A model generated the notes under the pieces. The model saw nothing but the letters and a program-made list of their open reading frames with translations. It was not told where the DNA came from and did not search any database. From Vandiemenella viatica (lineage: Eukaryota > Arthropoda > Insecta > Orthoptera > Morabidae), in the NCBI GenBank assembly GCA_031002005.1, contig JARYHS010009186.1, positions 248,987,894 through 249,051,893 on the forward strand: a stretch of DNA of 64,000 nucleotides, in the 5' to 3' direction. The translations under genes were made by a program, and so were the position numbers. Below are positions 34,251-45,129 of the stretch, in pieces; the first letter of the stretch is position 1; each line of letters starts with the position of its first letter.

Positions 34251-34557
34251 AAACGGAAAAATTTGGAATACTGGACGAATATTTGGATTGCTGGGGGACC
34301 ATAAACATTTCATTTCAATGGTAAAGAAAGGAAAATTTTTCATTAGTAGATAAATTTTTAGACGAAGATACTGAACTATATCCTTGAAACAGAGGAATAA
34401 TTTAAAGTAGGGATGTGGATGCAGTGTAATTAGATGTACTGTATAAGGACATTGCCATAACAGCCGTAGGAATCAATAAAAAAAAAGTAATAATAATTTT
34501 GTGAAATGGTGATTAGATCAGTAAGAACTATATAAGATTTTCATGGAATGTCATTGC

Positions 34558-34725
34558 CGGTGCTGGATCTATGGGAGGAAGGGGAAGGCAAATCCACTTG
34601 CCCCGGGCGGCTACTTCTGAGGGGGGGGGGGAGCAGCAAAATGTTTTAGGGGTGGCAAAATAATGTTTTAGGTGCGACAGATTAAAAGTTTTCGCCCCGA
34701 CTTGGAAATCTCGTAGATTTGTCAC
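34558..34725 (+). mobile_element. hAT MITE related to the element at 59087
   Basis: The left end CCGGTGCTGGATCTA, an inner GCCCCGGGCGGCTACTTCTG, a G-tract, and the right end TTTTCGCCCCGACTTGG then TCGTAGATTTGTCACAG parallel the termini of the hAT at 59087-61234. The TSD is not recognisable, so the copy is old. Confidence 0.55.
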
Positions 34726-35773
34726 AGCTCTTCTCACTCCAATCCTAGGTTTAATTTTGGATTTGATGAATACAGTTTCCTGTTGTTCACTTCGTATATT
34801 TATAAACTTTTTTAAGTATCCAACACCTGTAAATAAATTTTACTTCTACCATAAGCTTTTAAATGCATGATCTTTTTTTCCCTCTGCAAATCTATAATCC
34901 ATTTTGCAACAGTAATGATAGTTGGTTTCGCAAATTAGGATAGGTTAGAGGAAATGAGACGTCTGGGAAATAGCATTGGTAGAAAAGCAAATTGTAATTC
35001 AGAACACAGATAATATATGATTCAGAGTGACCTGATCCCCTGAGGTAGGTGGCAAGGGAGGCCCAGCGGTTCAGGCTTTGAGTCGCTATGTTTGGTTACA
35101 TTTGATTTGAGTAAACGCGGTGCTGCTTGCGAGCGTTATAAGGATTGTTGTGCCAGTGGACGCCATAATACCAGGTGGATTTTTTGCTAGGCTCGTCCTA
35201 CACGTAAATAGAAGGGGGGAAATTCAGTGCTGTTAGCTAAAGCTGATAGAGGCTTTCTCTTCAAGTTCTGACAGGAGTCGGGCTCTTTTCTTTAGACTAG
35301 AGCAAGGCTGACCAAATAGTTTTGGAGGTGGGCCACAATTTCGAATCTATGTTATCCTCAAGGGAGCCAGCTACAAACGACGGCAAGGAGAATGGCCGTA
35401 AACGTGCTTCTGAAGACTAAACGGAGACACGCTTCGTATGAAACATGATTTTGCTGGTACAAGGACTGGGAAGCTGTTCTTTTGACAAGGGCATTCGATA
35501 CACCACAACAGACAAAAAATGGGTGAAATTCAAAAGTTTGTGCGTTGTTCTTCGAAAAATAATTTTGGCCGACCAGTGGGAAAGTTCGTTGCGGATGTGA
35601 TAAGCATGTAACTTGATGTTTGTTTAACAAGCTAAAATGTTTCAGAGTTTTCCTCCGTATTGCCAATGACGCGAGATGAGCTGCTTCCATGACGACACGA
35701 TTGCGTATCGTTGTTCTGCGAGGAGACTACACAGGCAGCATAAACGAATGGCGCAACGAGAGAAAATTGGTCA
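34726..35773. other. No gene seen; possible hAT end relic 35300-35340
   Basis: CAAGGCTGACCAAATAGTTT then GGGCCACAATTT resembles a diverged end of the CAGGGGTGGCCAA-type MITE. A minus-strand 110-codon open stretch (35358-35690) has no recognisable domain. Confidence 0.35.
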
Positions 35774-35781
35774 CTTGTATT

Positions 35782-35985
35782 CACCATAGGGCAAGGCGGT
35801 GCAGGGAGCCTCCAAGCACAGCTCAGGGGCCCCCCAAGCTCAGCTCAGAGGGGCCCCCAAGCTCTGCTCAGGGGGCCGCTACCAGTAACTTGGCAGAGCT
35901 AAAAAAAAAAGTGTCCCATCTGGTCTGAGGGCCCAAAATAGTTTTATTTTGCACCGGGGCCCTTGTTGACCCAGCTACACCACTG
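35782..35985 (-). mobile_element. hAT-type MITE, one recognisable end, 8-bp TSD
   Basis: The right end GACCCAGCTACACCACTG is a hAT-type terminus (compare GATAGCTACGCCACTG at 24637). CTTGTATT occurs at 35774-35781 and 35986-35993 as an 8-bp TSD. The interior has GGGGCCCCCC blocks and three CCAAGC(A/T)C(A/T)GCTCAG-type repeats. The left terminus is diverged. Confidence 0.65.
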
Positions 35986-36229
35986 CTTGTATTCTGAGTC
36001 TGGTTTTGAATGCTGTTTTTTATTACGGACGTTTGATTCCGCCCTGCTTGGAGAATATGTTAGCAATATATGCTAGTGGTGATGCAGCCTCTACCGCTGA
36101 ATGACAATATTCAGTGAAAGCCATAGATGCGAATTAAGCTGTGTGGTTCTGCTAGCAACTGTTTCAACGGAAAGATCTGGGTCGGTCATAGCCAGTTTCG
36201 GTCACCACGCAGCTGTGGTGGCAAATTAC

Positions 36230-36415
36230 CTTGACATGAACTTTTCGTTATAAAGTGAATTTTTTAATTCCTTCACTGATTGAGGTAAATTCTTGAGCAT
36301 CTTCTTTGATAATTTGTTCCTGATTCTCTCAGCTACAAATGAAAACCTTGTTACATCACCATGGACACAGCTGCCAACCGTTGATGTAACCATTTGCTCT
36401 ATGGTTTGCACATAT
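36230..36415 (-). mobile_element. LINE B-like 3' coding relic
   Basis: TTTTTTAATTCCTTCACTGA and GATAATTTGTTCCTGATTCT mirror the C-terminal/3' UTR block of LINE B on the minus strand. Diverged subfamily. Confidence 0.45.
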
Positions 36416-36489
36416 TAGTAACAGATTTGTTCGAGTGTAGTTACATGGATATTGATTATTAGAAAAGGAAAAAAAAAATTATAGATTGT

Positions 36490-36730
36490 GATTATTTAGC
36501 TGCAGTGAAGCACATGCCCCATTGGCAATTTCTACGAAGGTAATTTATGAATAATTTACCAAAAACGTTTAAGAGATTTAAAATTAAAATTTGTAAATTG
36601 GAAAAGTGAATGGGGGAGGAATTTAAGACTTCAACAATAAAATAATATGAAGTTGGGTAATTAGATGACTAGGGGAGTTGCCACCGTAGTGTTAGCTCCA
36701 TCGCAATTAAAGTAATAATAATTTCCCTAC
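36490..36730. mobile_element. Two abutting LINE B 3' fragments in opposite orientation
   Basis: 36495-36530 (CTGCAGTGAAGCACATGCCC, CATTGGCAATTTC) is minus-strand terminus. From 36540 a plus-strand 3' UTR runs (AATTTACCAAAAACGTTTAA ... GTTAGCTCCATCGCAATTAA) to about 36725. Confidence 0.6.
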
Positions 36731-36739
36731 ATTCGTATC

Positions 36740-38455
36740 ATAGTATCAATAAAAAATAAACAATTGTTTCTTGCAACTTCTAAAACACAGGAAACAACAC
36801 CAGAATTTGAAAAATATTACAAAAAATACAAACATGTTCTTAACAAGCTAGTTAGACAAGCAAAAAAATTAGAAAATGATAGATATATTTCCTCAGCTCC
36901 CAATAAAATTAAAGCCATGTGGAAGATTGTTAAGAATCAAGTAGGAGCAAGACAGGTAGATAGCCATAACATTCAACTGCAAGAAAATAAAAAGATAATA
37001 TCTGATCCTATAAAGATATCTAACACGTTTAATACATATTTCTCAAATATTGCTGAAGATCTGATTAGCAAAAATGTTAACAAGTCCAACATCAACACTC
37101 AAGCTAATGTCAGCCAAAATAATAGTAAAATTATTTTTATTCAGCCAGCAAATGAAAAAGAAGTATTAAAAATTATTGGTGAGTTGAAACCTAAATTTTC
37201 ATCTGGAATTGATGATGTCCTAGATTTTCTGTTAAAAAAATGTTCTGAAGTAATAGCTTGTCCTCTCTCTCATATATGCAATAGCTCATTATCTAGTGGA
37301 ATATTTCCAGATAGGCTTAAAAACAGCAAAAGTAAAACCTCTATTGAAAAAAAGCGGAAAAATATAAGGTTTCAAACTACCATCCAGAGTCAGTCCTCTC
37401 ATGTTTGTCAGAAAAGCTATTTCACAAAAGGCTAGTCAACATTTTTAGAGAGTAATAAATTATTTTCACATACTCAACATGGATTCAGGAAGAATAAATC
37501 TACTGAAACTTCCTTTTTTTTCATTTTACACAGAAATCTTACAGACACTTGATGCTACAGGACATGTATCTGGAATATGCCTGGACCTTTCAAAGCATTT
37601 GATGTAATTGATCATAATATCTTGCTTTCAAAATTAGATCACCTAGGAATTAGAGGAGTAGCTAACAATTGGATAGTCATACCTGAATGATAGAAAAACA
37701 GATTGTTGAATGTAGCTTTAAGACTGACAACAGTGTAAAGTATGTGCACTCAGATTGCAAACGCATAAAATATGTAGTGCCACAAGGGTCAATACTTGGG
37801 CCTATACTATTCTTAATATTTGTAAATGATCTAGAAAAAACAAATAACTGCCAAAAATATATTAAACTTGCAAATGACACCACCATATTAATGAAAGAAT
37901 GTACTAATGAACAGTTAACTAAAAATATTGAAAACTCTTCTCAACACATTGTGAACTGGTTTTCTCAAAACAAGCTAATAATAAACACAGAAAAAAACAC
38001 ATACACACACTTCAGGACAAAAATAATTTAGATGCCCAGTTACCTACAGTAAAACTCAGTGGTGAACTACTTAAAAATGTAGAAAACATAAAATTTCTAG
38101 ATATATGCATACAAGATAATTTAAAATGGAATACACACGTTGAACACCTTTGTAAAAAACTAAATACTACCTGCTACATGACGAGAGCATTAATTGGTTG
38201 TATATTGGTTGAAACAATTAGGAATATTTATTTTGGGTATGTGCACTCATTATTAAGGTATGGTGTCATATTCTGGGGAAACTCCCCACCAAGTGTCAAA
38301 TACTTCAAAATTCACAAAAAAATTATCAGAATTATTGAAGGGGTACAAAGTAGAACCTCATGTAAACTTTTATTTAGAAAGTTGCAAATTCTAACTCAGC
38401 CCTGTTTATATATACCAGAAACTATAAAATTCATAAAAAAAATAAAAATATAGAA
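36740..38455 (+). pseudogene. LINE C reverse transcriptase, left part
   Basis: Plus-strand frames: a linker-like EKYYKKYKHVLNKLVRQAKK and SAPNKIKAMWKIVKNQVG (36764-37435); QHGFRKNKST-like text near 37480; then YVVPQGSILGPILFLIFVND with the catalytic box KLANDTTIL (37687-38031), where the usual ADD reads A-N-D; then FLDICIQDNLKWNTHVEHLC and FGYVHSLLRYGVIFWG (38178-38453). This is a non-LTR RT in canonical order. Endonuclease is absent, several frame breaks exist, and one catalytic Asp is replaced. It is interrupted by LINE B at 38478. Confidence 0.85.
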
Positions 38456-38477
38456 GCTTCTGGGTATACACTTCAAA

Positions 38478-39535
38478 CAAACAATGATTTTAATTTAATT
38501 GCAATGGAGCACAGGCTCCGGTGGCAATTTCCCTACACACCCATCTTCCCCTTTCCTGCACCGACCTACATTTGCCCTCTACAAATTTTATCTTTAAATT
38601 CTTTCAAATTTTTCAGTAAATTATTCATAATTTCTCTTGGTAACTGACACCCTTACCTAAAAAAGAGAATCTTCCCACACCCTTGTGCCTGAAATTGTGT
38701 GCCAGCTTATGGTCAAGGTCATCTTTTCCCTTCCATGCACTACTTTTCATACCTATTGCAATATCTTTTCATGCCTCATCGCCAGTATATGCCCTGTGGC
38801 CTGTACACTCCCATGACCCTCCTCCTGTCTTGCAATGAATCCCATTTCAGCTCCTTTATCATATCAGTCACTGATTGCATTCTGTGATAATTTCCAGAAA
38901 CAAATCTAGCAGCCCTTCTTTGCACCCTCTCCAACTCCTGTAATTGATACGTAAAATGAGAGTCCCATACTACACTACCATATTCGAGCAATGGTCTCAC
39001 CAAAGTTTTGTAACCCAATTCCTTTACTTCTCCCATACATCCCCTCATCACTCTCTCCAACAAGTTCAGAACTTTGAAAACTTTTCCTACCACCTGTCCA
39101 ATGTGTCCCACCCAATTAAGCTTGTTATCAAAAGTAATGCCAAGATATTTACATTTCAAGTCTTCAGCAAGCAATTCTTTCCCCACCTTATATTCATAAT
39201 GAACCTTTTGTTTTTTATTTGTGTATCTAATAAGCTGACTCTTCTTTGCATTTATCATCATCCCATGTTTACTAACCCAACTAGATATCCTGTCCAGATC
39301 ACCCTGCAACTGTTTACAATCCTCTATCGTTTTGATTCTTTTATACAGCATTATGTCATCTACAAACAATCTAATTTCAGATAGTAAACAATCAACACAA
39401 TTATTCATTAGAATAATGAATAGCAATGGTCCCAATACGCTACCCTGTGGCACACCCATTTTTACTTCTACTTCTTTTGATACTACATTTCCTACACTAA
39501 CTTTCTGTTTTCTACATTTTAAAAATTCATACTAG
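38478..39535 (-). mobile_element. LINE B, 5'-truncated copy inserted in LINE C
   Basis: It begins (3' terminus) AATTTAATTGCAATGGAGCA, CAGGCTCCGGTGGCAATTTC. Coding on the minus strand runs 38776-39533: MGVPQGSVLGPLLFIILMNN, catalytic LFVDDIMLYKR, SWVSKHGMMINAKKSQL, KYLGITFDNKLNWVGHIG, LVRPLLEYGSVVWDSHF, VQRRAARFVSGNYHRM. The frame is open to a shift near 38776. LINE C resumes at about 39536 with DFYIPQTNTTFCQKGPLHMG. Confidence 0.9.
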
Positions 39536-40105
39536 ACTTCTATATACCACAAACAAATACTACCTTCTGTCAGAAAGGGCCACTTCATATGGGAATCAGG
39601 TTGTTTAATAAACTACCACAAAGGATCAAGTCTGTTCGACAAAATACATCTCGACTGAAGGAGTACTTGCTCGATCACTGCTCCTATAGTATTGATGAAT
39701 ATCAAACCAAAAGTTAGTCTTCATAAATATAAAGAGGCAAATGATATAAATCAGGTGTTAATTGTTTATTTGTAATAATAAATGATTTGTCTTTATCAAA
39801 TTTGTACACTTATGTTATATTATAGTTAATCACAGAAAGGATAAAATGTGAGAGAATGTGTGTTGTGTGTGTATGATGCAAATGATTTAAATCAGGTGTT
39901 AATTGTTTATTTGTAATAATAAATGTTTTGTCTTTATCAAATTTGTACACTTATATGATCTTATAGTTAATCACAGAAAGGATAAAGTGTGAGAGAATGT
40001 GTGTTATGTGTGTGCATGTGTGTCTGGCTGTGCACAGACTACTTTTGACTTATCCCATATCATTTGTACTTTGTGCTATGTATGATGCAAAGGGATCAAT
40101 AAATA
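39536..40105 (+). pseudogene. LINE C, C-terminus and 3' UTR
   Basis: FYIPQTNTTFCQKGPLHMGI, RLFNKLPQRIKSVRQ and LKEYLLDHCSYSIDEY end at a TAG near 39717. The 3' UTR contains two tandem copies (about 140 bp each, from about 39738 and 39878) of GCAAATGAT(A/T)TAAATCAGG ... GAATGTGTGTT. It ends near GGGATCAATAAATACAAATA. Confidence 0.8.
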
Positions 40106-40655
40106 CAAATACACCACCCAACTGCTATTGCCAACTACGAATTACAATTGTAAATTATTTCAGTGTTTTTGATAAATGTTTCAGTATTTTCTTTGGTAAT
40201 TTACTTACAAAAACAAATTTTACCACTCCCTCATGCCTGAAATCAAGTGCCAATTTGTGGTCATCTCTTTCCTTCCATGAGCTACTCCTAATTCTTCTAT
40301 AATTCTACTTATATTCAACCAAGCCTCATCCCCCATTCACGCTTTATACACTCCCACCACTCTCTTCATGTGTCCCCTGTCTTCCAATGAATGCCGACCC
40401 AGTTTCCTAATCGTGTCAGTTACTGATTGTGTTTTGTGGTATGTTGCACGAACAAATCTATCTGCCCTCCTTCGCATTGCCTCAAAATCCTGTATTTGAT
40501 ACCCAAACTGTTGGTCTCATTCTACAACACCATATTCAAGCAATGGTCTGACTAAGCTTCGTAACCTAGTTCCCTTTCTTTTGTGGTGCATCCAATCTTC
40601 ACCCTCTGTAGTAAATGAATGATTTTGAAATGTCTTCCTACCACTCGTACAATAC
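40105..40655 (-). mobile_element. LINE B relic
   Basis: The minus-strand C-terminal coding region and 3' UTR are diverged about equally throughout: ATTTTACCACTCCCTCATGC, GATACCCAAACTGTTGG, CATATTCAAGCAATGGTCTG. It lies exactly between the LINE C and LINE D 3' ends. Confidence 0.65.
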
Positions 40656-41040
40656 AATACATTCATTTTTCATCGATCCCAATATAAGAGACTGGCTCTG
40701 TGGGATGTGGAAAGTTGTCAATTTACAGATAAATGGTTGCATAACAAAATAATAAGTACACCAGTAGATTTACAGTCATAGCATACATGGTACATTAAAC
40801 AATTCCATAATAAAATAATACATACACTAGAAGATGTACAGTCATAGCATACATTACATGGTACATTCAAAAAAAATTCAATATCAAAATAATACATACA
40901 CCATAAGATGTATAGTCATAGCATACATGGTACCTTAAACAATTGCGTAACAAACTAAATACATATCCCCAAAAGATGTACAGTCATAGCATACATGGTA
41001 AATTAATTATGTCAACTACGTTTAGACAAGCTACTGGCAG
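40656..41040 (-). mobile_element. LINE D 3' UTR with tandem repeats
   Basis: Four imperfect tandem units of about 65-72 bp lie at 40737-41007. Each contains (A/T)CAGTCATAGCATACAT, GGTAC/AATTAA and AATAATACATACAC. The element end (minus strand) is GATCGATGAAAAATGAATGT followed by ATTGT repeats. Confidence 0.75.
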
Positions 41041-41577
41041 TTATTTTTTAGATACCTTAGAAATAAATTCTTTGACAGAGTAGAAGGAGTTGTAAATTAA
41101 AAATTCTTTCAATTTTTTCCTGAATTTATTCTTATCATCTGCTAGACATTTAATATGTGCTGGGAGCTTATTGAAGATATGTATCCCTGAATATCGGACC
41201 CTTTTTTGAACAAATGACAATGACTTGTAATTCTTGTGAAGATCATTTTTACTTCTAGTGCTATAATTGTGTATTTTACTATTTGTTTCAAACAAAGTAT
41301 AATTTGTAACTACAAAGGACATTAATGTGTATATATACTCACACGCTAATGTTAAAATCCCTAACTTCTTGAACAGCTCTTTACATGAAGTTCTATCGCT
41401 AACCCCACACATAATTCTTATTACACGCTTTTGGGCTCTGAACACTTTGTCTCTATGTGTAGAATTGCGCCAGAATATTATTTCATATGACAATAAGGAG
41501 TGAAAATAAGCAAAATAAACTAACTGCCTCATACGGAGATCACCTATAGCTGAAATTGTACGAATTGCAAACGTGGC
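41041..41577 (-). pseudogene. LINE D ORF2 C-terminal part
   Basis: A 179-codon open minus-strand frame from 41577 includes ATFAIRTISAIGDLRMRQLV, YFAYFHSLLSYEIIFWRNS, KRVIRIMCGVSDRTSCKELF, KKLGILTLACEYIYTLMSF and SGIHIFNKLPAHIKCL. This is the post-RT thumb/tail domain of a LINE related to LINE C (compare LLRYGVIFWGN and IRIIEGVQSRTSC). 5'-truncated; no RT catalytic box. The open frame suggests a relatively recent insertion. Confidence 0.8.
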
Positions 41578-41755
41578 TGCACCCCAGGGGCGCTAGGAAT
41601 TTGGAGCCTGGGGTAAAGTTGATGATTTTTTTTTTAATGCTCTACAAACTAGCCAGGCGACAATGGACAATGGGTGGATTCTTGGCTTTGAGGCCTGGGG
41701 GCCCCTACAGCCGGTGATCGGGGCCCCCCATCAGCTGGCGGGTCCGGGTACATTA
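41578..41755 (+). mobile_element. GC-rich transposon-like fragment
   Basis: CCCAGGGGCGCTAGGAATTT, GGAGCCTGGGG and CCTACAGCCGGTGATCGGGG resemble terminal regions of hAT-type MITEs (GGGGCC-rich). Neither a paired end nor a TSD was identified. Confidence 0.3.
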
Positions 41756-42000
41756 TGTGATCCAAATATATTTACTATCACTTGGGCTAATTATATTATC
41801 CCAAGTATCACCAGTCAATGACAAATTGGCATTCAAATAATTACATTTAAAGTAAAATTATAATAATTCCATTTAGTAAAAAGTTTTTGAGTTTCCAGCT
41901 ATGTCAAAATGTCACAATTCTGGATTGAGGGGGACAATAGTTTGCTGTCACCATCAGAACAAAATGTTACAAATTAATTTTCCAGATGTGATTAGAATAA

Positions 42001-42165
42001 TCAACAGATCCAGTGCTGAGCTATTCTCTCATCAGACACGTTCCAGAGCAGTCTAAGCAGATCCCAACCACGAGCTGCTGTTAACAGCAAGTAGTCGTCT
42101 GGTTCCAGGGTGTATGTGTAAGAACCAAGCACCAGACTTTGACAGAGTCTGGCACAGATACAGAT
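42001..42165 (-). CDS. HYKK: Hydroxylysine kinase, last coding exon
   Basis: Hydroxylysine kinase is a cytosolic enzyme of lysine/collagen breakdown that phosphorylates 5-hydroxylysine with GTP (family knowledge). This 165-bp exon encodes 54 residues and TGA: ICICARLCQSLVLGSYTYTL, EPDDYLLLTAARGWDLLRLL, ending HWIC. ARLCQSLV and the RGW block are the conserved C-terminus of HYKK/AGPHD1. The acceptor is CCTTTTGTTCCAG at 42166-42178; the phase is 0 and fits the donor of the exon at 46386. The frame is intact and unlike the broken LINE frames around it. No AATAAA was noticed within 450 bp downstream. Confidence 0.85.
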   Translation of the reverse strand: MCICARLCQSLVLGSYTYTLEPDDYLLLTAARGWDLLRLLWNVSDERIAQHWIC

Positions 42166-42234
42166 CTGGAACAAAAGGACCACATGCGTACACATTAGGA
42201 GTTAATCCTTGTTTCAAGTTGTGAGCTGAGCCAG

Positions 42235-42335
42235 GTGGGAAATTATCTTTTGTAGGTAAAGTGGTGAATGATTGGAATATATTTACAAGGGAAGTGTTAA
42301 AGAATTTACCAAAAACATTGAAAACATGGCAGTGG
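42235..42335 (+). mobile_element. LINE B 3' fragment
   Basis: GGTGGGAAATTATCTTTTGT, AGGTAAAGTGGTGAATGATT and GAATTTACCAAAAACATTGA are the LINE B C-terminal coding/3' UTR block, degraded. It lies in the last HYKK intron close to the acceptor. Confidence 0.55.
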
Positions 42336-42772
42336 CTCAGATGTGTTAAGTACCTCAAGTGGATGCATCATTAAGAAGGAATTCAAGGTGAATCAAGGCT
42401 TTAGCAGACTTCACAATTCCAGAGGTACTGGTAGTGAAGGATATACTTGGATAGGTGCTCTCTGCTTAAAGGAAGATATCTTTATGGTGAAAGGGTTAAA
42501 TACTATCTATCATCTTCTGGTTACTATTTTAGTGTGAATTGTTGCTCTGATTCACCAGTAATGGGTCTGGGTAATAAGGTGGGGAGGACTGTTGTATAGA
42601 CTTTTCCATGCTTACTAAGCAGTTCTCATGACCTTGATGTACAAAGTTGGACTGCTGTATTCTCTAGCTTTTAATTACATCCCACTCATAAATTATGAAG
42701 AAACTGGTTATAATTACAAGCATGGTTTAACCGAGTACTTGTGGTAATGCAGTGACAATGTGATGCTTGTAT

Positions 42773-42961
42773 CTGGCTATCTCATTGAGAATTGCTATCT
42801 GTAGGTGTCATGGTAGCCTTATGAACATGGTGTTCACAACTGGATAGAGTAGTGTATTTTCAATTTTAAGGATAAGGAAATATTTTTGGATATCCCTATT
42901 CACCTTATTCATACTATACTTGGGTCAACCTACAGATAGCAATTCTCAATGAGATAGCCAG
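42773..42961. repeat. 34-bp perfect inverted repeat (fold-back)
   Basis: 42773-42806 (starting CTGGCTATCTCATTGAGAAT) is exactly complementary to 42928-42961 (starting ACCTACAGATAGCAATTCTC), with about 120 bp between. Homology continues outward imperfectly to about 42740 and 42990 (GTGACAATGTGATGC against GTCAACATGATGC). It could be a short fold-back transposon. No TSD was recognised. Confidence 0.8.
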
Positions 42962-42991
42962 CTGCATGCATCATGTTGACACCACATTAAA

Positions 42992-43895
42992 TTCATGGGC
43001 ATCTCAGTAGGCTATGTGCAAGCTATTTCATACCAAATGGACAAGGAAGGCCAATTTGATAGTGCGAGACTCGATCTGTCCAAGGAATTGACAGAATAAA
43101 AATAAAATTGTTGTAAATAAGGTAAAAACCATTATAATTGATGCAAGGAGTGGAGGAACTCTTAAAAAGTTAGGAAACAAACAGTTTAGGAGTATCACAA
43201 GGTAATGTACTGGGATTACTGCTAATAATCTAATGAATGTTTGTAGGTACTCATTTCCATCACAATTAAAAATAAGTAAATAAATAAAACTAAAAATTGT
43301 TTGTGATTACAGTATGGGGAAAGAATTACTTGTTAATTACTTGAAGTGTAAATATCATAGCCTAACACTGATAATAAACTCAACTGGGCAGGACATATTG
43401 GACAGTTGGAATGAAAAGGTTTCAAAATCCATCATTTATTGGAAAGGGTGATGAGGGGATGTAACAAATAAGTGAGAGAACTGGGTTACAAAACATGAAT
43501 ATGGCAGTGTACTATAGGATCCACATTTTGGGTATCAAATACAGGAGTTGGAGGTGGTGCAAATGAAGGCAGCTAGATTTTTTCATGAAAATTATTGCAG
43601 TAATATGTACAGTACATAAGTGATATGACAAAGGATCTGGATTGGAATTCATTGGGAGACAGGAGGAGGGTGAAAAGAATGTTAGGACTGTACAGGGTAT
43701 ATATGGGTGATAATATATTCATAGATGACTCAGGAATAAGATATCAATGGGAAAAGAGGACCATTCTCACAAGCAGGCACGCGATTTCAGGCATAAGCGG
43801 TTGGGTAAAACTTTTTTTGTAGGTATGGGGGTCAGGAATTGGAATTAATACGTAACCAATAACTCTGAGAGAATTTACAATTAAATTTAACTTCA
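42992..43895 (+). mobile_element. LINE B degraded copy, plus strand
   Basis: In order: GGCATCTCAGTAGGCTATGT (SQLVGY), AGACTCGATCTGTCCAAGGA (LDLSK), ATTGGACAGTTGGAATGA, ACAGGAGTTGGAGGTGGTGC (QELEVVQ) and MTKDLDWNSLGDRRRVKRML (43625). Many indels. It lies in the last HYKK intron. Confidence 0.7.
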
Positions 43896-44660
43896 TGTTC
43901 CATGATGTTATGGAGCTACTTTTCTACTTCAAATTCGGCCAAAATATGATGTCCGAGAATGAACTTGAAACATTCCATCCACTCTTCTGTGGGACGACAT
44001 TTTATACAGTTTACACACCAGGAAATTTTCCACTTTCTGAAATTCAGAGCTGTAGCAAATCATCCCATATTGTCTTTTCTTACAGTCCAAATGCTATAAA
44101 ATTTGCATGTACCACAATACCAAAAAATCTATTTCGTATTTTAATAAACCATCTTTAAATTTATTTCTTAAAAATAAAATCACTTTATTCAATAAGATTT
44201 AAAACAAAGCTAATTACTTTTATTAATCAAGATACGTTAAATGAATATGCAATAGCCATTTTCTAAATATCTTTAGACTGTAAATTTCCTATAGCAGTTA
44301 TACCAATTAACTTAAAAGCAAGACTTTTAATAAATTGTAGGTCAGATTTAATCTATTTGCAACATTATATTTAGGAAAGTAGCTCTTGACAGCTTATCTG
44401 CTAAATGTTTCTGTTTGAGCAGTTTCTTGTTATAAGTTTTACATTAAACAAAAAATGCTCATTAAGATATGATAAAGTACTTAATACAGAAATATTTACC
44501 AGAATTGAAGGCAGGACTGCTACAGAGACAAAAAGAAGAATGAAAAGAAGGCACAATATTTTGGGTGAACTCCTAACAATGTGAGAAAGAAAAAGAAGTA
44601 CATCTTTAATGCGGCAGAGTTCACTGCAGGCACAAGCATCCACTCATTAATCTTCTTTCA
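43896..44660. other. No gene seen (HYKK intron)
   Basis: AT-rich. The 87-codon open stretch at 43895-44158 has no recognisable domain. Confidence 0.4.
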
Positions 44661-44664
44661 TACA

Positions 44665-44860
44665 TGATTAAGGTGTCACCAGGGATTGGAATAAGTTACC
44701 AAGATAAATTATGAATAATTTACCAAAAATGTTCAAAGAATTTAAAGTTAAATTTTGCAGAGGGCAAATGTAGGTGGGAGCAGGAAAGGGGGAAGATGGG
44801 TGTGTAGGGAAATTGCCACCAGATCATGTGCTACATAACAATTTTAATTAAATTAAATAT
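44665..44860 (+). mobile_element. LINE B 3' end
   Basis: AGGGATTGGAATAAGTTACC, ATGAATAATTTACCAAAAAT and GGAAATTGCCACCAGATCAT end with ACAATTTTAATTAAATTAAA, the LINE B terminus with its AATTA-rich tail. Confidence 0.7.
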
Positions 44861-45129
44861 CCTATTTGTTTTGTTTTGTTTTGTATCTGATGATACAGGA
44901 TACAAATAAAGGTTATCTTATTCAAAAATAAAAAATTATAACATGATTCTGTAAGTTTCAAAAATGATAATATATAAAACAGTACAACTTCACAGTCTTG
45001 TAACACAGAAGAGATACATTGCTGTTACACTTATTTATAAAAAAAAACTGAAATAAGTGAAAGTATAGCTAATGTACAGCACATTACTGTATCACTAAAA
45101 ATGATGTGATATTGGATGAAAAAAGAAAA

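Noticed and set aside
40737..41007. CRISPR-like regular repeats
   Set aside because: Units are contiguous imperfect tandem copies without unique spacers and lie in a LINE 3' UTR.
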